In this document: one piece after another, positions 26,595 to 34,963 of the stretch
Layout of the letters: each line of letters starts with the position of its first letter
How positions within the stretch are numbered: position 1 is the first letter of the stretch
DNA from: Bradyrhizobium sp. AZCC 2262
GTDB taxonomy: Bacteria > Pseudomonadota > Alphaproteobacteria > Rhizobiales > Xanthobacteraceae
Length of the DNA stretch: 64,000 nt
Direction of reading: 5' to 3'
NCBI RefSeq assembly: GCF_036924535.1
Contig: NZ_JAZHRT010000001.1
Span: 7,440,001-7,504,000 of the forward strand
Translations under genes and position numbers: made by a program
Notes under the pieces: generated by a model
Databases searched by the model: none
The model's input: only the letters and a program-made list of their open reading frames with translations
What the model was told of the DNA's origin: nothing

Positions 26595-27985
26595 TTCACC
26601 ACGAAATCGATGCGGCGGTTCTGCGCCTTGCCCTGGTCGGTATCGTTACCCGCGATCGGCTGCGTCGGGCCATAGCCGACCGCGCTGAACCGGTCGGCCG
26701 GCAATCCCGCCTTGACCAGATAGTCGGCGACGGCCTGGGCACGCTTCTCGGACAGCGCCTGGTTGGCCGCCTCGTCGCCGTCGGTATCGGTATGGCCTGC
26801 GATCTCGATATTGGCGGTCGGACAGCGCAGCGCGGTTTCGATCAGGCGGTCGAGCAGGCCGGCGGAATCCGCGACAATGTCGGCCTTGCCGGATTCAAAG
26901 CGGATCCGGGCCTTGCCGAGCAGTTCGGCGAATAATTGCTGGCAGACGGTGGCGTCCACCGGCGCCGCAGCCGGCTTGACCGAGATTTCCGGCTTGAACT
27001 GCCAGCCCTGCGGGAAGTCCTTGCCGAGGCCGGCGCGGATCTGGGCGGCGGCGTTTTCATAAAGCGCATCACCCGACAGCTTGACCTGCCGGTCGGAGAC
27101 GACGAGCGTGCCGGTCGACAGCCGCGACAGCGCGCCGAGGGCGGGCACCACCGCGTTGGCAAAGCCTGCGGGCGCGCCGACGCTCTCCTTGAGATTGTCG
27201 ACGACCTTTTCGCTGAAGAATTTGCGTCCCGCCGCCGCCACCAGCGCGGCGTGGACATTGTTGTCCGGCGCGTTGCCGGTCAGCGTCAGCGTCACCGCGA
27301 CCGGATCCTTGTAGGCCTGGAAGATGTAAGGCGGCGCCTTGACCTCGTTGACCGCGACCGAAAAGCCCTCGGGCAGATTTTTCAGCGCGGCGGCGATGGC
27401 TTCGCGGCCGCCGAGTTCGCGCGCCATGCCGGACAGGCTGACCTGAGTGTCCGACAGCGTGATCTTGCCGTCCTTCAGCTTGCCGACCTGGTCGAGCAGC
27501 AGCAGCGCGGCATTGTCGAAACGCGGCGGCGCCCCGCGCGACAGATTCATCCGGTCGACCACTTCGACGCCACCGAGGCCGGCGCGGGCCGCTTCCATCA
27601 GCCGGCCCCTGCTCGCCGGCAGGGGCGAACTGCCCGACAGCGTCACCCGAAGGACGTCGCGTTCCGCCGACCAGACAAACGGCTTGGCTTCGGGAACGAG
27701 CCGGGTTTCGTCGTTAACCAGCCGCACGCCCGGCACCGCTTCCACCGAAGTCACCGCGCTCTGCCGGCCGTCTTCCGAGAATGCGTCCGCCGCGAGGGTC
27801 ACGTCGCGGCCTGCAACCGAGATCCGCCGTTTATCGAGGACGGTGTCCTTGAGGGCTGCGGCCGAACGCTGCGCCAGGTCGGCTTCCAGCGGTTCGGTGC
27901 TCGTCCAGGCCGCGATAGCCCAAAAGATGACCAAAGGAATGACGCCCAGCCACCATTTGCCACTCCACCTGAAAAGTCCGTGCAT
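26591..27985 (-). CDS. OmpA-family protein with BON domains
   Basis: A 464-residue envelope protein. A single N-terminal transmembrane segment or signal anchor (about 11-28, WWLGVIPLVIFWAIAAW) leads into a periplasmic part with two repeated blocks that look like BON domains (about 45-200 and 200-330), and a C-terminal OmpA/MotB peptidoglycan-binding domain with IRFESGKADI, IEIAGHTDTDGD and LSEKRAQAVADYLV. The layout recalls mycobacterial ArfA/OmpATb. I chose the ATG at 27985 directly before the hydrophobic segment; an open frame continues upstream without coding character. It probably tethers inner membrane and cell wall. Confidence 0.8.
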   Translation of the reverse strand: MHGLFRWSGKWWLGVIPLVIFWAIAAWTSTEPLEADLAQRSAAALKDTVLDKRRISVAGRDVTLAADAFSEDGRQSAVTSVEAVPGVRLVNDETRLVPEAKPFVWSAERDVLRVTLSGSSPLPASRGRLMEAARAGLGGVEVVDRMNLSRGAPPRFDNAALLLLDQVGKLKDGKITLSDTQVSLSGMARELGGREAIAAALKNLPEGFSVAVNEVKAPPYIFQAYKDPVAVTLTLTGNAPDNNVHAALVAAAGRKFFSEKVVDNLKESVGAPAGFANAVVPALGALSRLSTGTLVVSDRQVKLSGDALYENAAAQIRAGLGKDFPQGWQFKPEISVKPAAAPVDATVCQQLFAELLGKARIRFESGKADIVADSAGLLDRLIETALRCPTANIEIAGHTDTDGDEAANQALSEKRAQAVADYLVKAGLPADRFSAVGYGPTQPIAGNDTDQGKAQNRRIDFVVK

Positions 27986-28153
27986 TCGAGTTCCCGCCGG
28001 GGTCCGGAACGGAGAGAAAACAAACCCTTGCGAGGCTGTCAAACCCGAAATGTCGCAGGCCCCGAAGGGCTCTGAAATAGGTCCGGCTAACTGTTTCTTC
28101 AGCGGTCTTTCGCTAATTTCTGCCGGCAAATAACCGGGCAGCCCTGCATCTCG

Positions 28154-29212
28154 ATGAAACTGCTTCGCAACACCGTCATTCGCGCCGGACTGGAAGCGCT
28201 GTACTTCTCCGGGGCGCATTACCTGCTGCGACCAATCTTCGCAGGTGTCGGCATCATTTTCATGCTGCACCATGTCCGCCCGCGGCGCGACGGCGCGTTT
28301 CAGCCCAATCACCATCTCGAGGTCGAGCCGGAGTTCCTGCGGGCGATGCTGGCGCATCTTCGCGCGCTCGACGTCGATATCGTCACCATGGACGAGGTGC
28401 ATCAGCGGCTCCAGGCGCGTAATTTCGCCCGACGCTTCGCCTGCTTCACCCTTGATGACGGCTATCGCGACAATCGCGACTACGCCCTGCCGGTGATGCG
28501 TGAATATGACGCGCCCCTCACCGTCTACGTGACGAGCGATTTCGCCGAAGGCACTGGCCGGTTGTGGTGGGTCGCGCTCGAGAGGGCGATCGCCAAGGCG
28601 TCCACGATCGAAGTCCCGATCGGCGGCACAGCCACCCGCCTCGACACCTCGACGCCGGCGGCCAAGCAGGACGCCTTCGACCGCATGCACGACTGGCTGC
28701 GCGCACTGCCGACCGAACACGACTTGCAGCGCGAAATCTCCGCGCTATGCAGGCGACATGACGTGGACGAGACTCCGATCGCCCGCGAGCTCTGCATGTC
28801 CTGGGAGGAATTGAAGGCATTCGCTGATGATCCGCTGGTGACGATCGGCGCGCATACGATCACCCATTGCAATCTGGCGCGGCAGAGCGAGGAGACCGCT
28901 TCGTTCGAACTGGCCACCAGCCGCGCGCGGATCGAAGCGGCGCTGCAGCGACCGGTGCTTCATCTCGCCTATCCCTATGGCGACCGGATCGCGGCGGGCC
29001 GGCGCGAATTCGCCCTGGCGAAAGCCGCCGGATTCAAGACCGCGGTCACGACGCGGCCGGGCATGATTTTTCCGGAAAGCGCCGAGCACTTGACGGCGCT
29101 GCAGCGGGTTTCGCTCAACGGCAATTACCAGGATGCGCGCATCCTCCCGGTCCTGACCTCCGGCGCCGCCACCGCCATGTGGAACGGCTTTAGGCGTATC
29201 GACGCGGCGTAG
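28154..29212 (+). CDS. Polysaccharide deacetylase family protein
   Basis: A 352-residue protein of the NodB-homology (CE4) superfamily. Motif 1 is FTLDDGYRDN (about 98-107) with the metal-binding Asp, and motif 2 is GAHTITHCN (about 237-245) with two His. HLAYPYGD (about 276-283) is a later motif. The N-terminus has a moderately hydrophobic stretch but no clear signal peptide. Members remove N- or O-acetyl groups from glycans or act on other amides. No sugar-synthesis genes flank it, so the substrate is unknown. It is divergent from the OmpA/BON gene. Confidence 0.82.
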   Translation: MKLLRNTVIRAGLEALYFSGAHYLLRPIFAGVGIIFMLHHVRPRRDGAFQPNHHLEVEPEFLRAMLAHLRALDVDIVTMDEVHQRLQARNFARRFACFTLDDGYRDNRDYALPVMREYDAPLTVYVTSDFAEGTGRLWWVALERAIAKASTIEVPIGGTATRLDTSTPAAKQDAFDRMHDWLRALPTEHDLQREISALCRRHDVDETPIARELCMSWEELKAFADDPLVTIGAHTITHCNLARQSEETASFELATSRARIEAALQRPVLHLAYPYGDRIAAGRREFALAKAAGFKTAVTTRPGMIFPESAEHLTALQRVSLNGNYQDARILPVLTSGAATAMWNGFRRIDAA

Positions 29213-29230
29213 GGTTAGCGCAGTGGAGCC

Positions 29231-29349
29231 GTCGTCCCTGCGAACGCAGGGACCCATACGCCGCAGCTCATCCGTTGGGCGATGGAGTAGTCACCTGCCA
29301 AAACAACTAAAGCCGGTGGTTATGTGTCCCTGCGTTCGCAGGGACGACG
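29231..29349. repeat. Dispersed paired palindrome, GTCGTCCCTGCG type
   Basis: Both hairpin units are intact, and the spacer carries CCGCAGCTCATCCGTTGGGC in place of the usual one. It lies between the deacetylase and SDR genes, which run in the same direction. Confidence 0.85.
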
Positions 29350-29416
29350 AAAACAAGCTTCCTTGACTCGAACCCCTCCTCCGCCCAAAACCAGCGGCAA
29401 AGCAATGGAGGAACGC

Positions 29417-30217
29417 ATGTTCAAGGATCTGTTCTCGCTTCAGGGCCGCGTCGCGCTGGTGACGGGCGGCTCGCGCGGCATCGGCAAGATGATCGCGGCC
29501 GGGTTTCTCGCGCAGGGCGCGGCGAAGGTATACATCACCGCGCGCAAGGCCGGGCCCTGCGAAGCAACCGCGAAGGAACTCTCCGCCGCCTATGACGGCG
29601 AATGCATCGCGCTGCCGATCGACATCTCGACCGTCGAAGGCTGCGACAAGCTCGCGGCTGAGATCATCAGGCTGGAGCCGAAGCTCGACGTCCTCGTCAA
29701 CAATGCGGGCGCTGCCTGGGGCGCGGAGTTCGACGAATTCCCGGAAAGCGGCTGGGACAAGGTGATGGACCTCAATGTCAAGTCGCTGTTCTTCCTGACC
29801 AAGGCGCTGGCAAAACCGCTGCGTGCGGCGGCCTCGCATGAACGGCCGGCCAAGGTCATCAACATCGCATCCGTCGACGGCATCTTCGTCAACCCCAGCG
29901 AGACCTATTCCTACGCCGCGAGCAAGGCCGCCGTGATTCATCTGACGCGGCGCATGGCGACGAAACTGGTCAAGGACAATATCAACGTCACCGCGATCGC
30001 GCCGGGCGCATTCAAGTCGGACATGAACCGCGCCGCGCGCGACCACTCGGACGAAGTCGCAAAACGCATTCCGGCGCAGCGTATCGGCACCGACGAGGAT
30101 ATGGCGGGGGTAGCGATCTATCTCGCCTCGCGCGCGGGCGATTACGTGGTCGGCAACACCATCGCCGTCGATGGCGGCGTGGTCTACGCGAATGCGGGGC
30201 TTGAGATCGCGGGGTAG
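29417..30217 (+). CDS. Short-chain dehydrogenase/reductase
   Basis: A 266-residue SDR with the classical cofactor motif TGGSRGIG (about 16-23), NNAG near 95-98, a catalytic Ser in NIASVDG, and YSYAASK (YxxxK) near 164-170. It ends with the IAVDGG strand of FabG-like enzymes. The ATG at 29417 is preceded by GGAGGAACGC and was preferred over 29405 and 29324. The residue after the first strand and the absence of an Asp favour NADP, but this is weak. The substrate is unknown. It sits between two palindromic repeats next to the Box cluster and may be unrelated to it. Confidence 0.85.
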   Translation: MFKDLFSLQGRVALVTGGSRGIGKMIAAGFLAQGAAKVYITARKAGPCEATAKELSAAYDGECIALPIDISTVEGCDKLAAEIIRLEPKLDVLVNNAGAAWGAEFDEFPESGWDKVMDLNVKSLFFLTKALAKPLRAAASHERPAKVINIASVDGIFVNPSETYSYAASKAAVIHLTRRMATKLVKDNINVTAIAPGAFKSDMNRAARDHSDEVAKRIPAQRIGTDEDMAGVAIYLASRAGDYVVGNTIAVDGGVVYANAGLEIAG

Positions 30218-30240
30218 GTCTACGCACGATACTATCGGTC

Positions 30241-30355
30241 GTCATACCCCGCGAATGCGGGGTATCCAGTACGCCGCGGCCCCTGATTGGTTGGTCGCGG
30301 CGTTTCTGCAATTGACGCCGGCGATTACTGGATCACCCGCTTTCGCGGGTGACGA
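30241..30355. repeat. Dispersed paired palindrome, CATACCCCGCGAATGCGGGG type
   Basis: GTCATACCCCGCGAATGCGG and the facing CCCGCTTTCGCGGGTGACGA form two hairpins with the spacer CAGTACGCCGCGG. This is a variant of the GTCGTCCCTGCG family. It lies between the convergent SDR and boxB genes. Confidence 0.8.
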
Positions 30356-30389
30356 CAGCTTGCGGTGAAGGCGCGAGTTTCGCCTTGCC

Positions 30390-31835
30390 TCACGTCTCGA
30401 TTTTCACGTACTCGAAATCGCCGGGCTTGTTGTCGATGCCGACCTTCGGCGGCGAGATCCAGTTGGCGTAGACGCCGGTTTCGGTCACCGGCTTCATCAG
30501 CGAGGCGATGAAGTCGCCGTCCTGCGTCGAAGGCAACCATTCGCTCTTGCGTTGGTTCCAGGTGGCGTCGTCGATCAGGAGGCCTTCCGGTGTGGCGTTG
30601 ATGTCCTTGAACTCGCCGATGTGGCGGTGGAACGCGACATTCGGCAGCGTCAGCTTGTACTGATAGCCGGCGAGCGAAATGATCTTGTTCCAGCGCAGCA
30701 TGCCCTTGACGCAATCCTGCGTGTAGTCGTCGCGCAGCCGCATGTTGAGCGCGGTCAGCGCCGGCTCGTCGACGCGCTTGATCACGCCGTCGACCAGCTT
30801 GAGCACCGGATAGGTGGCGTTCTTGAGCTGATGGTCGTCGTCGATCTGGGTTTCCTTGTAGCGGCCCTTGATGCCGGCATTGAAGGCATTCGCCGCGTTG
30901 GTCGAGACTTCCGAACCGAACAGATCAAGCGACAGCGAGTAATGCAGGTGCAGCTTCTTCTGGATGGTCGGCAGGTCGATGACGCCGAGCGCGCGGACCT
31001 TGGCAACATCCGTGGGGTCGGTGATGCCGGCTTCCTTCATCGCCTCGCACGTGCGCTGCACGACGCGGCTGATGCCGGTCTCGCCGACGAACATGTGATG
31101 CGCCTCTTCGGTCAGCATGAAGCGGCAGGTGCGCGACAGCGGATCGAAGCCGGACTGCGCCAGCGAATGCAGCTGCATCTTGCCGTCGCGGTCGGTGAAG
31201 TAGGTGAACATGAAGAACGACAGCCAGTCCGGCGTCGCCTCGTTGAAGGCGCCGAGCATGCGTGGGCTATCCGCATCACCGGAGCGGCGGCGCAACAAAT
31301 CATCCGCCTCCTCGCGGCCGTCGCGGCCGAAATATTTCTGCAAGAGATAGACCATCGCCCAGAGATGACGGCCTTCCTCGACATTGACCTGGAACAAATT
31401 GCGCAGGTCGTAGAGCGAGGGCGCGGTCTTGCCGAGATGGCGCTGCTGCTCGACGGAAGCGGGCTCGGTGTCGCCCTGGATCACGATCAGGCGGCGCAAC
31501 GTGGCACGGTGTTCGCCGGGGACTTCCTGCCAAGCCGGCTTGCCGTAATTTTCGCCGAACGGAATGACGCGGTTCTCTTCCTGCGGCGCCAGCAAAATGC
31601 CCCAGCGATATTCCGGCATCTTGACGTAGTCGAACTTGGCCCAGCCGCGCGGATCGACCGAATAGGCGGTGCGCAGATACACCAGCGACTGCTGGAAACC
31701 TTCCGGCCCCATGTCGCCCCACCAGTCCATATAACCGGGATGCCAGCCCTCCAGCGCTTTCAGCACCTGGCGGTCTTCGCTGAGATTGACGTTGTTTGGA
31801 ATTTTGGTGCTGTAGTCGACATTCATGAAATTCAT
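30390..31835 (-). CDS. boxB: Benzoyl-CoA 2,3-epoxidase, oxygenase subunit BoxB
   Basis: A di-iron oxygenase that turns benzoyl-CoA into 2,3-epoxybenzoyl-CoA in the aerobic Box pathway. It has 481 residues, the family length. The N-terminus DYSTKIPNNVNLSEDR is a BoxB hallmark. The iron ligands are expected in NVEEGRHLWAM and MLTEEAHHMFVGE (two ExxH motifs). The ATG at 31835 follows AAGGAG by eight bases; a GTG three codons upstream also exists. It lies directly downstream of boxC. The reductase subunit BoxA, which supplies electrons, is not encoded in this window. Confidence 0.96.
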   Translation of the reverse strand: MNFMNVDYSTKIPNNVNLSEDRQVLKALEGWHPGYMDWWGDMGPEGFQQSLVYLRTAYSVDPRGWAKFDYVKMPEYRWGILLAPQEENRVIPFGENYGKPAWQEVPGEHRATLRRLIVIQGDTEPASVEQQRHLGKTAPSLYDLRNLFQVNVEEGRHLWAMVYLLQKYFGRDGREEADDLLRRRSGDADSPRMLGAFNEATPDWLSFFMFTYFTDRDGKMQLHSLAQSGFDPLSRTCRFMLTEEAHHMFVGETGISRVVQRTCEAMKEAGITDPTDVAKVRALGVIDLPTIQKKLHLHYSLSLDLFGSEVSTNAANAFNAGIKGRYKETQIDDDHQLKNATYPVLKLVDGVIKRVDEPALTALNMRLRDDYTQDCVKGMLRWNKIISLAGYQYKLTLPNVAFHRHIGEFKDINATPEGLLIDDATWNQRKSEWLPSTQDGDFIASLMKPVTETGVYANWISPPKVGIDNKPGDFEYVKIET

Positions 31836-31877
31836 GGCGTGCACTCCTTGGATTCGTTCTGGCGTCTTGCTCGACCG

Positions 31878-31977
31878 TCATCCTGAGCAGCGGCGGCTCG
31901 CCGCGTCTCGAAGGATGCTGGCCGGGCTCAAATCATCCTTCGAGGCTCGCTTGCGCTCGCACCTCAGGATGACGGCG
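31878..31977. repeat. Dispersed repeat, GTCATCCTGAG type, between boxC and boxB
   Basis: CGTCATCCTGAGCAGCGGCG at the left and CACCTCAGGATGACGG at the right form the outer arms. An inner pair AAGGATG/CATCCTT lies between. It fills almost the whole 152-bp boxC-boxB gap and may tune boxB expression. Confidence 0.75.
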
Positions 31978-31987
31978 GAAATTCGGG

Positions 31988-33676
31988 CTAAACCCGCGTC
32001 ATATCGAATTGCGCCTTCTGGCCGGTGCCGTAGCGGCGCAGCGCGCCGTCTTCGCCGACCGCGTTGGGGCGCTGGAAGATCCAGTTCTGCCACGCCGTGA
32101 GGCGCGAGAAGATTTTCGATTCCATGGTCTCTGGCCCAACGAAGCGCAAATTGGCTTCCATGCCGGTGAGGCCGTCGGGCGAGAAGGAGGTGCGTTCCTC
32201 CAGGAACACCCGCACCTCGTCGTCCCAGTCGATATCGTCGAGCGCGAAGGTGACGAGGCCGAGTTCTTCGGCCTCCTCCGCATCGAGCGACGTGCCGATG
32301 GTGGCTTCCGCGCGCTCCAGATCGGACGGATCGGCCTGGAAACGCGATTGCAGCCGGGTCAGGCCGTGGCTCATCGGATAGGGGCCGAAATTCATGGCGG
32401 TGAGCTGGATCGCGGGAGGCGCGCGGTTGTCGCCCTGGCGCGAGCCGATCAGCATGTAGGAGCGGTCGGCGGCGAACACGAGTTCGGCGAGCGTGCCGGC
32501 GAAGCAGGAGCCGGGCTCGACCAGCGTCACCAGCGTGCGCGAGGTGACGTCGATGCGCTTCAACACCCGCTTCCAGTAATGCCTGATCTCGTTGACCAGC
32601 CAGTGCGCCTTGTTGGCTTCGAGGAAAGCATCGCAGGCCACCACATTGGCGGCATCGCCATGCGACTTGAACAGCAGCATCGCGATTTCGAGTTCGTTGA
32701 TGCGCAAGTGAAGGATCGCATCATCGAGTTCGCGCGCGACCTGCAGCGGCCAGAACGACGCGCCCTGCGCGATCAGACCATCGATATCGGCCGGCGGGGC
32801 GGCCTCCGGCGCCTTGATCGAGATGGTCGCGATCCGTTGCGCGCGGTCGATGTCGACATTGACAAAACCGTAGCGGATGCCGCTGTCGTCGATGGTGCGG
32901 TTGAGCGGCGCAAGCGTGATGCCCTTGCCGGTGCCGTTGCGCTTCGAGGCGGCGGCAAATTCCTTTGCGCGGTCGGCGACTTTGCCTTCCAGCTTGCTGT
33001 TGGGCACGATCTCGTCGACCAGCCGCCAGGCGACGGCGCGCTTGCCCTTGATGCCTTCCTCGATGGTGCAGAAGAAGTCGGCATGGTCGCGGCGCACCTT
33101 GCGCTTGTCGACGACGCGCGTCAGGCCGCCGGTGCCCGGCAGCACCGCGAGCAGCGGCACTTCCGGCAACGACACAGCGGCAGCGCCGTCATCGGCCAGC
33201 ATGATGTGATCGGTCGCCAGTGCCAGTTCATAGCCGCCGCCGGCCGCGGTGCCGTTGACGACGGTGATGAAGCGCTGGCCGGAATTCTCCGATGAATCTT
33301 CCAGGCCGTTACGGGTCTCGTTGGTGAATTTGCAGAAATTGACCTTGTGGGCGTGGGTGGCGCCCGCCAGCATGCGGATATTGGCGCCGGCGCAGAACAC
33401 GCGGTTCTTACCCGAACGCATCACCACCGCCTTCACTTCGGGATGCTCGAAGCGCAGCCGCTGCACGGCGTCGGCGAGTTCGATGTCGACGCCAAGATCG
33501 TAGGAGTTCAGCTTGAGCTGATAGCCCTCGAACAGGCCCGCATTCTCGTCGACGTCCATGGTGAGCGTCGCGACGTCGCCTTCGACGCCCAGCTTCCAGT
33601 GCCGGTAGCGCGACGGATCGGTTTGAAAATCGATGTATTTCGCTCCCCCCGCAAGGACGCGATCTTCGCCGGCCAT
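31988..33676 (-). CDS. boxC: 2,3-epoxybenzoyl-CoA dihydrolase BoxC
   Basis: Opens the ring of 2,3-epoxybenzoyl-CoA by hydrolysis, giving 3,4-dehydroadipyl-CoA semialdehyde and formate. It has 562 residues, a double-length enoyl-CoA-hydratase fold. The first half has RVFCAGANIRML and GTAAGGGYELALATD (oxyanion hole region); the second carries EPGSCFAGTLAELVFAADR. The start at 33676 (MAGEDRVL) follows a GAGGGTGG Shine-Dalgarno. The frame extends to 33745, but that piece is not family-like. It is first of boxC-boxB. A perfect dyad and TGCA boxes lie upstream. Confidence 0.95.
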   Translation of the reverse strand: MAGEDRVLAGGAKYIDFQTDPSRYRHWKLGVEGDVATLTMDVDENAGLFEGYQLKLNSYDLGVDIELADAVQRLRFEHPEVKAVVMRSGKNRVFCAGANIRMLAGATHAHKVNFCKFTNETRNGLEDSSENSGQRFITVVNGTAAGGGYELALATDHIMLADDGAAAVSLPEVPLLAVLPGTGGLTRVVDKRKVRRDHADFFCTIEEGIKGKRAVAWRLVDEIVPNSKLEGKVADRAKEFAAASKRNGTGKGITLAPLNRTIDDSGIRYGFVNVDIDRAQRIATISIKAPEAAPPADIDGLIAQGASFWPLQVARELDDAILHLRINELEIAMLLFKSHGDAANVVACDAFLEANKAHWLVNEIRHYWKRVLKRIDVTSRTLVTLVEPGSCFAGTLAELVFAADRSYMLIGSRQGDNRAPPAIQLTAMNFGPYPMSHGLTRLQSRFQADPSDLERAEATIGTSLDAEEAEELGLVTFALDDIDWDDEVRVFLEERTSFSPDGLTGMEANLRFVGPETMESKIFSRLTAWQNWIFQRPNAVGEDGALRRYGTGQKAQFDMTRV

Positions 33677-33741
33677 GAAGCCACCCTCTGTCGTTTTCTC
33701 AAGCTTGGTCGTTTTCCCAAGCTTTGCCTGGTTCGTTAGAT

Positions 33742-33812
33742 GCACAATAATGCATGTTTTTTAACAAGTCTAGGCTAAAACGTCGGAACATGCATTTTGT
33801 TTCATGTTCCGA
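33742..33812. promoter_or_regulatory. Operator-like elements upstream of boxC
   Basis: TGCA at 33742 and 33752 are six bases apart (TGCACAATAATGCA). A third TGCA at 33791 sits inside a perfect ten-base inverted repeat TCGGAACATG...CATGTTCCGA (33783-33812, spacer ten). BzdR/BoxR-type regulators of benzoyl-CoA genes are reported to bind TGCA repeats, so the first pair is a candidate BoxR operator. The dyad may belong to the same or a second regulator. Confidence 0.5.
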
Positions 33813-34005
33813 TGGCAGTGGCGAATGCCATCCCATCGGCCTTTCCGAGCTGCGGCTGGGCCAATTTGGCCTTGATGACCGCCGCCAGCGCCCCGACCGG
33901 AAAGCTGTCGGCAAACCCGTCGCCGCCGACACCGCGCCCGCCGAGCGCCTCGAACTCACCGATCGCTTCGCCGAACAGGCGTGACGCGACATGCGGCTTC
34001 TGCAT
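33802..34005 (-). CDS. Short frame with coding-like codon use, possible gene remnant
   Basis: A 67-codon frame whose third positions are strongly G/C and whose translation (SRLFGEAIGEFEALGGRG..., ALAAVIKAKLAQPQLGKAD) looks protein-like, unlike the surrounding gap. It is in frame with the end of the upstream hydrolase gene, separated from it by TAA and a T-rich run. There is no Shine-Dalgarno and its 3' end overlaps the boxC-side dyad. It may be the tail of a lost gene. I do not recognise a family. The rest of the 33677-34041 gap holds only the operator-like elements. Confidence 0.3.
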   Translation of the reverse strand: MQKPHVASRLFGEAIGEFEALGGRGVGGDGFADSFPVGALAAVIKAKLAQPQLGKADGMAFATAIGT

Positions 34006-34041
34006 GCTCAGCCGGGACGCCGCCCCAAAAAAAGAAAAGCG

Positions 34042-34869
34042 TTACGCGGCCCGTCCCTGCGAGCTGTCATTGACGTGCAACACCGCGTTTGCGAATTCCG
34101 AAATCGCATCGAGCGTCGGCCCAGGTGCTTCGCGATGCGGCTGATGTCCCGCGCCCGGGATCACAGTCACATCGACCGGACAGTAGCACTCTTCCTGTGC
34201 GATCTCGACCTGGCGCATGGTTCCATACTGGTCGTCCTCACCCTGCAGGATCGCCACCGGTACGCGGATGTAGGCGAGGTATTCGGAAATATCCCAGTTG
34301 CGGAATTTCGGATCGAGCCAGGCGTCATTCCAGCCATGGAAGGCGTTGTCGACATCCTTGTGCCAGCGCGCCAGCTTCTCCTTCAGGTTCGTGGTCGCGT
34401 AGGCGTCGCGGATCTGCGCAATCGAGGCCACCCCAATATCCTCGACGATGAAATGCGGGGCGATCAACGCGAGGCCCTGCACGCGGTGGTCCTGATGGGA
34501 GCCCGCATAGATCGCCGCGATCGAGGCGCCGTCGGAATGTCCGAGCAGGAGGCCGCGGCGAAAGCCGATCTTGTCGAGCAGTTTCGGCAATACATCAAGC
34601 GCCTCGACATGCATGTAGTCGAGCGGCCGCGGCAGTTTCACCGGCGTCGAATTGCCGTAACCCGCGCGCGAATAGACGAACACGCCGACGCCGGTCGCGG
34701 CCTGAAGTTTTTCGGGAAAGTCGCCCCACAGTCCGGCCGATCCGAGGCCTTCATGCAGCATCACAATGGTCGGCGCGCTCTCGGGCGACGGGCCGATCAT
34801 GCGGTATTCGAGATGCGAAGCACCGACGGTCAGGAAGCCCGAGGGGGTAAGGGTGGTCATTTCGATCAT
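34042..34869 (-). CDS. Alpha/beta hydrolase of the Box cluster
   Basis: A 275-residue cytoplasmic alpha/beta hydrolase. The oxyanion block is IVMLHEGLGS (about 35-44), the nucleophile elbow GHSDGAS (about 109-115), the acid is probably Asp in LQGEDDQYG, and the catalytic His is in PGAGHQPHRE near 240-249. Related hydrolases recur in Box clusters. A CoA-thioesterase or ester-hydrolase role in relieving acyl-CoA build-up is a guess. ATG 34869 follows GGAG; MTTL at 34860 is possible. It lies between benzoate-CoA ligase and boxC, same strand. Confidence 0.75.
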   Translation of the reverse strand: MIEMTTLTPSGFLTVGASHLEYRMIGPSPESAPTIVMLHEGLGSAGLWGDFPEKLQAATGVGVFVYSRAGYGNSTPVKLPRPLDYMHVEALDVLPKLLDKIGFRRGLLLGHSDGASIAAIYAGSHQDHRVQGLALIAPHFIVEDIGVASIAQIRDAYATTNLKEKLARWHKDVDNAFHGWNDAWLDPKFRNWDISEYLAYIRVPVAILQGEDDQYGTMRQVEIAQEECYCPVDVTVIPGAGHQPHREAPGPTLDAISEFANAVLHVNDSSQGRAA

Positions 34870-34872
34870 CTC

Positions 34873-34960
34873 ACTCCGTCATTCCGGACAGATCGCGAAG
34901 CGAGCTGATCCGGAATCTCGAGATTCCGGGTTCGCGCTATCGCACGCCCCGGAATGACGA
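34873..34960. repeat. Dispersed inverted repeat, CATTCCGGA type
   Basis: CGTCATTCCGGACAGATCGC faces CGCCCCGGAATGACGACG around the palindrome GGAATCTCGAGATTCC. It fills the gap between the ligase and hydrolase genes; its edge even contributes the GGAG ahead of the hydrolase ATG. Confidence 0.8.
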
Positions 34961-34963
34961 CGA

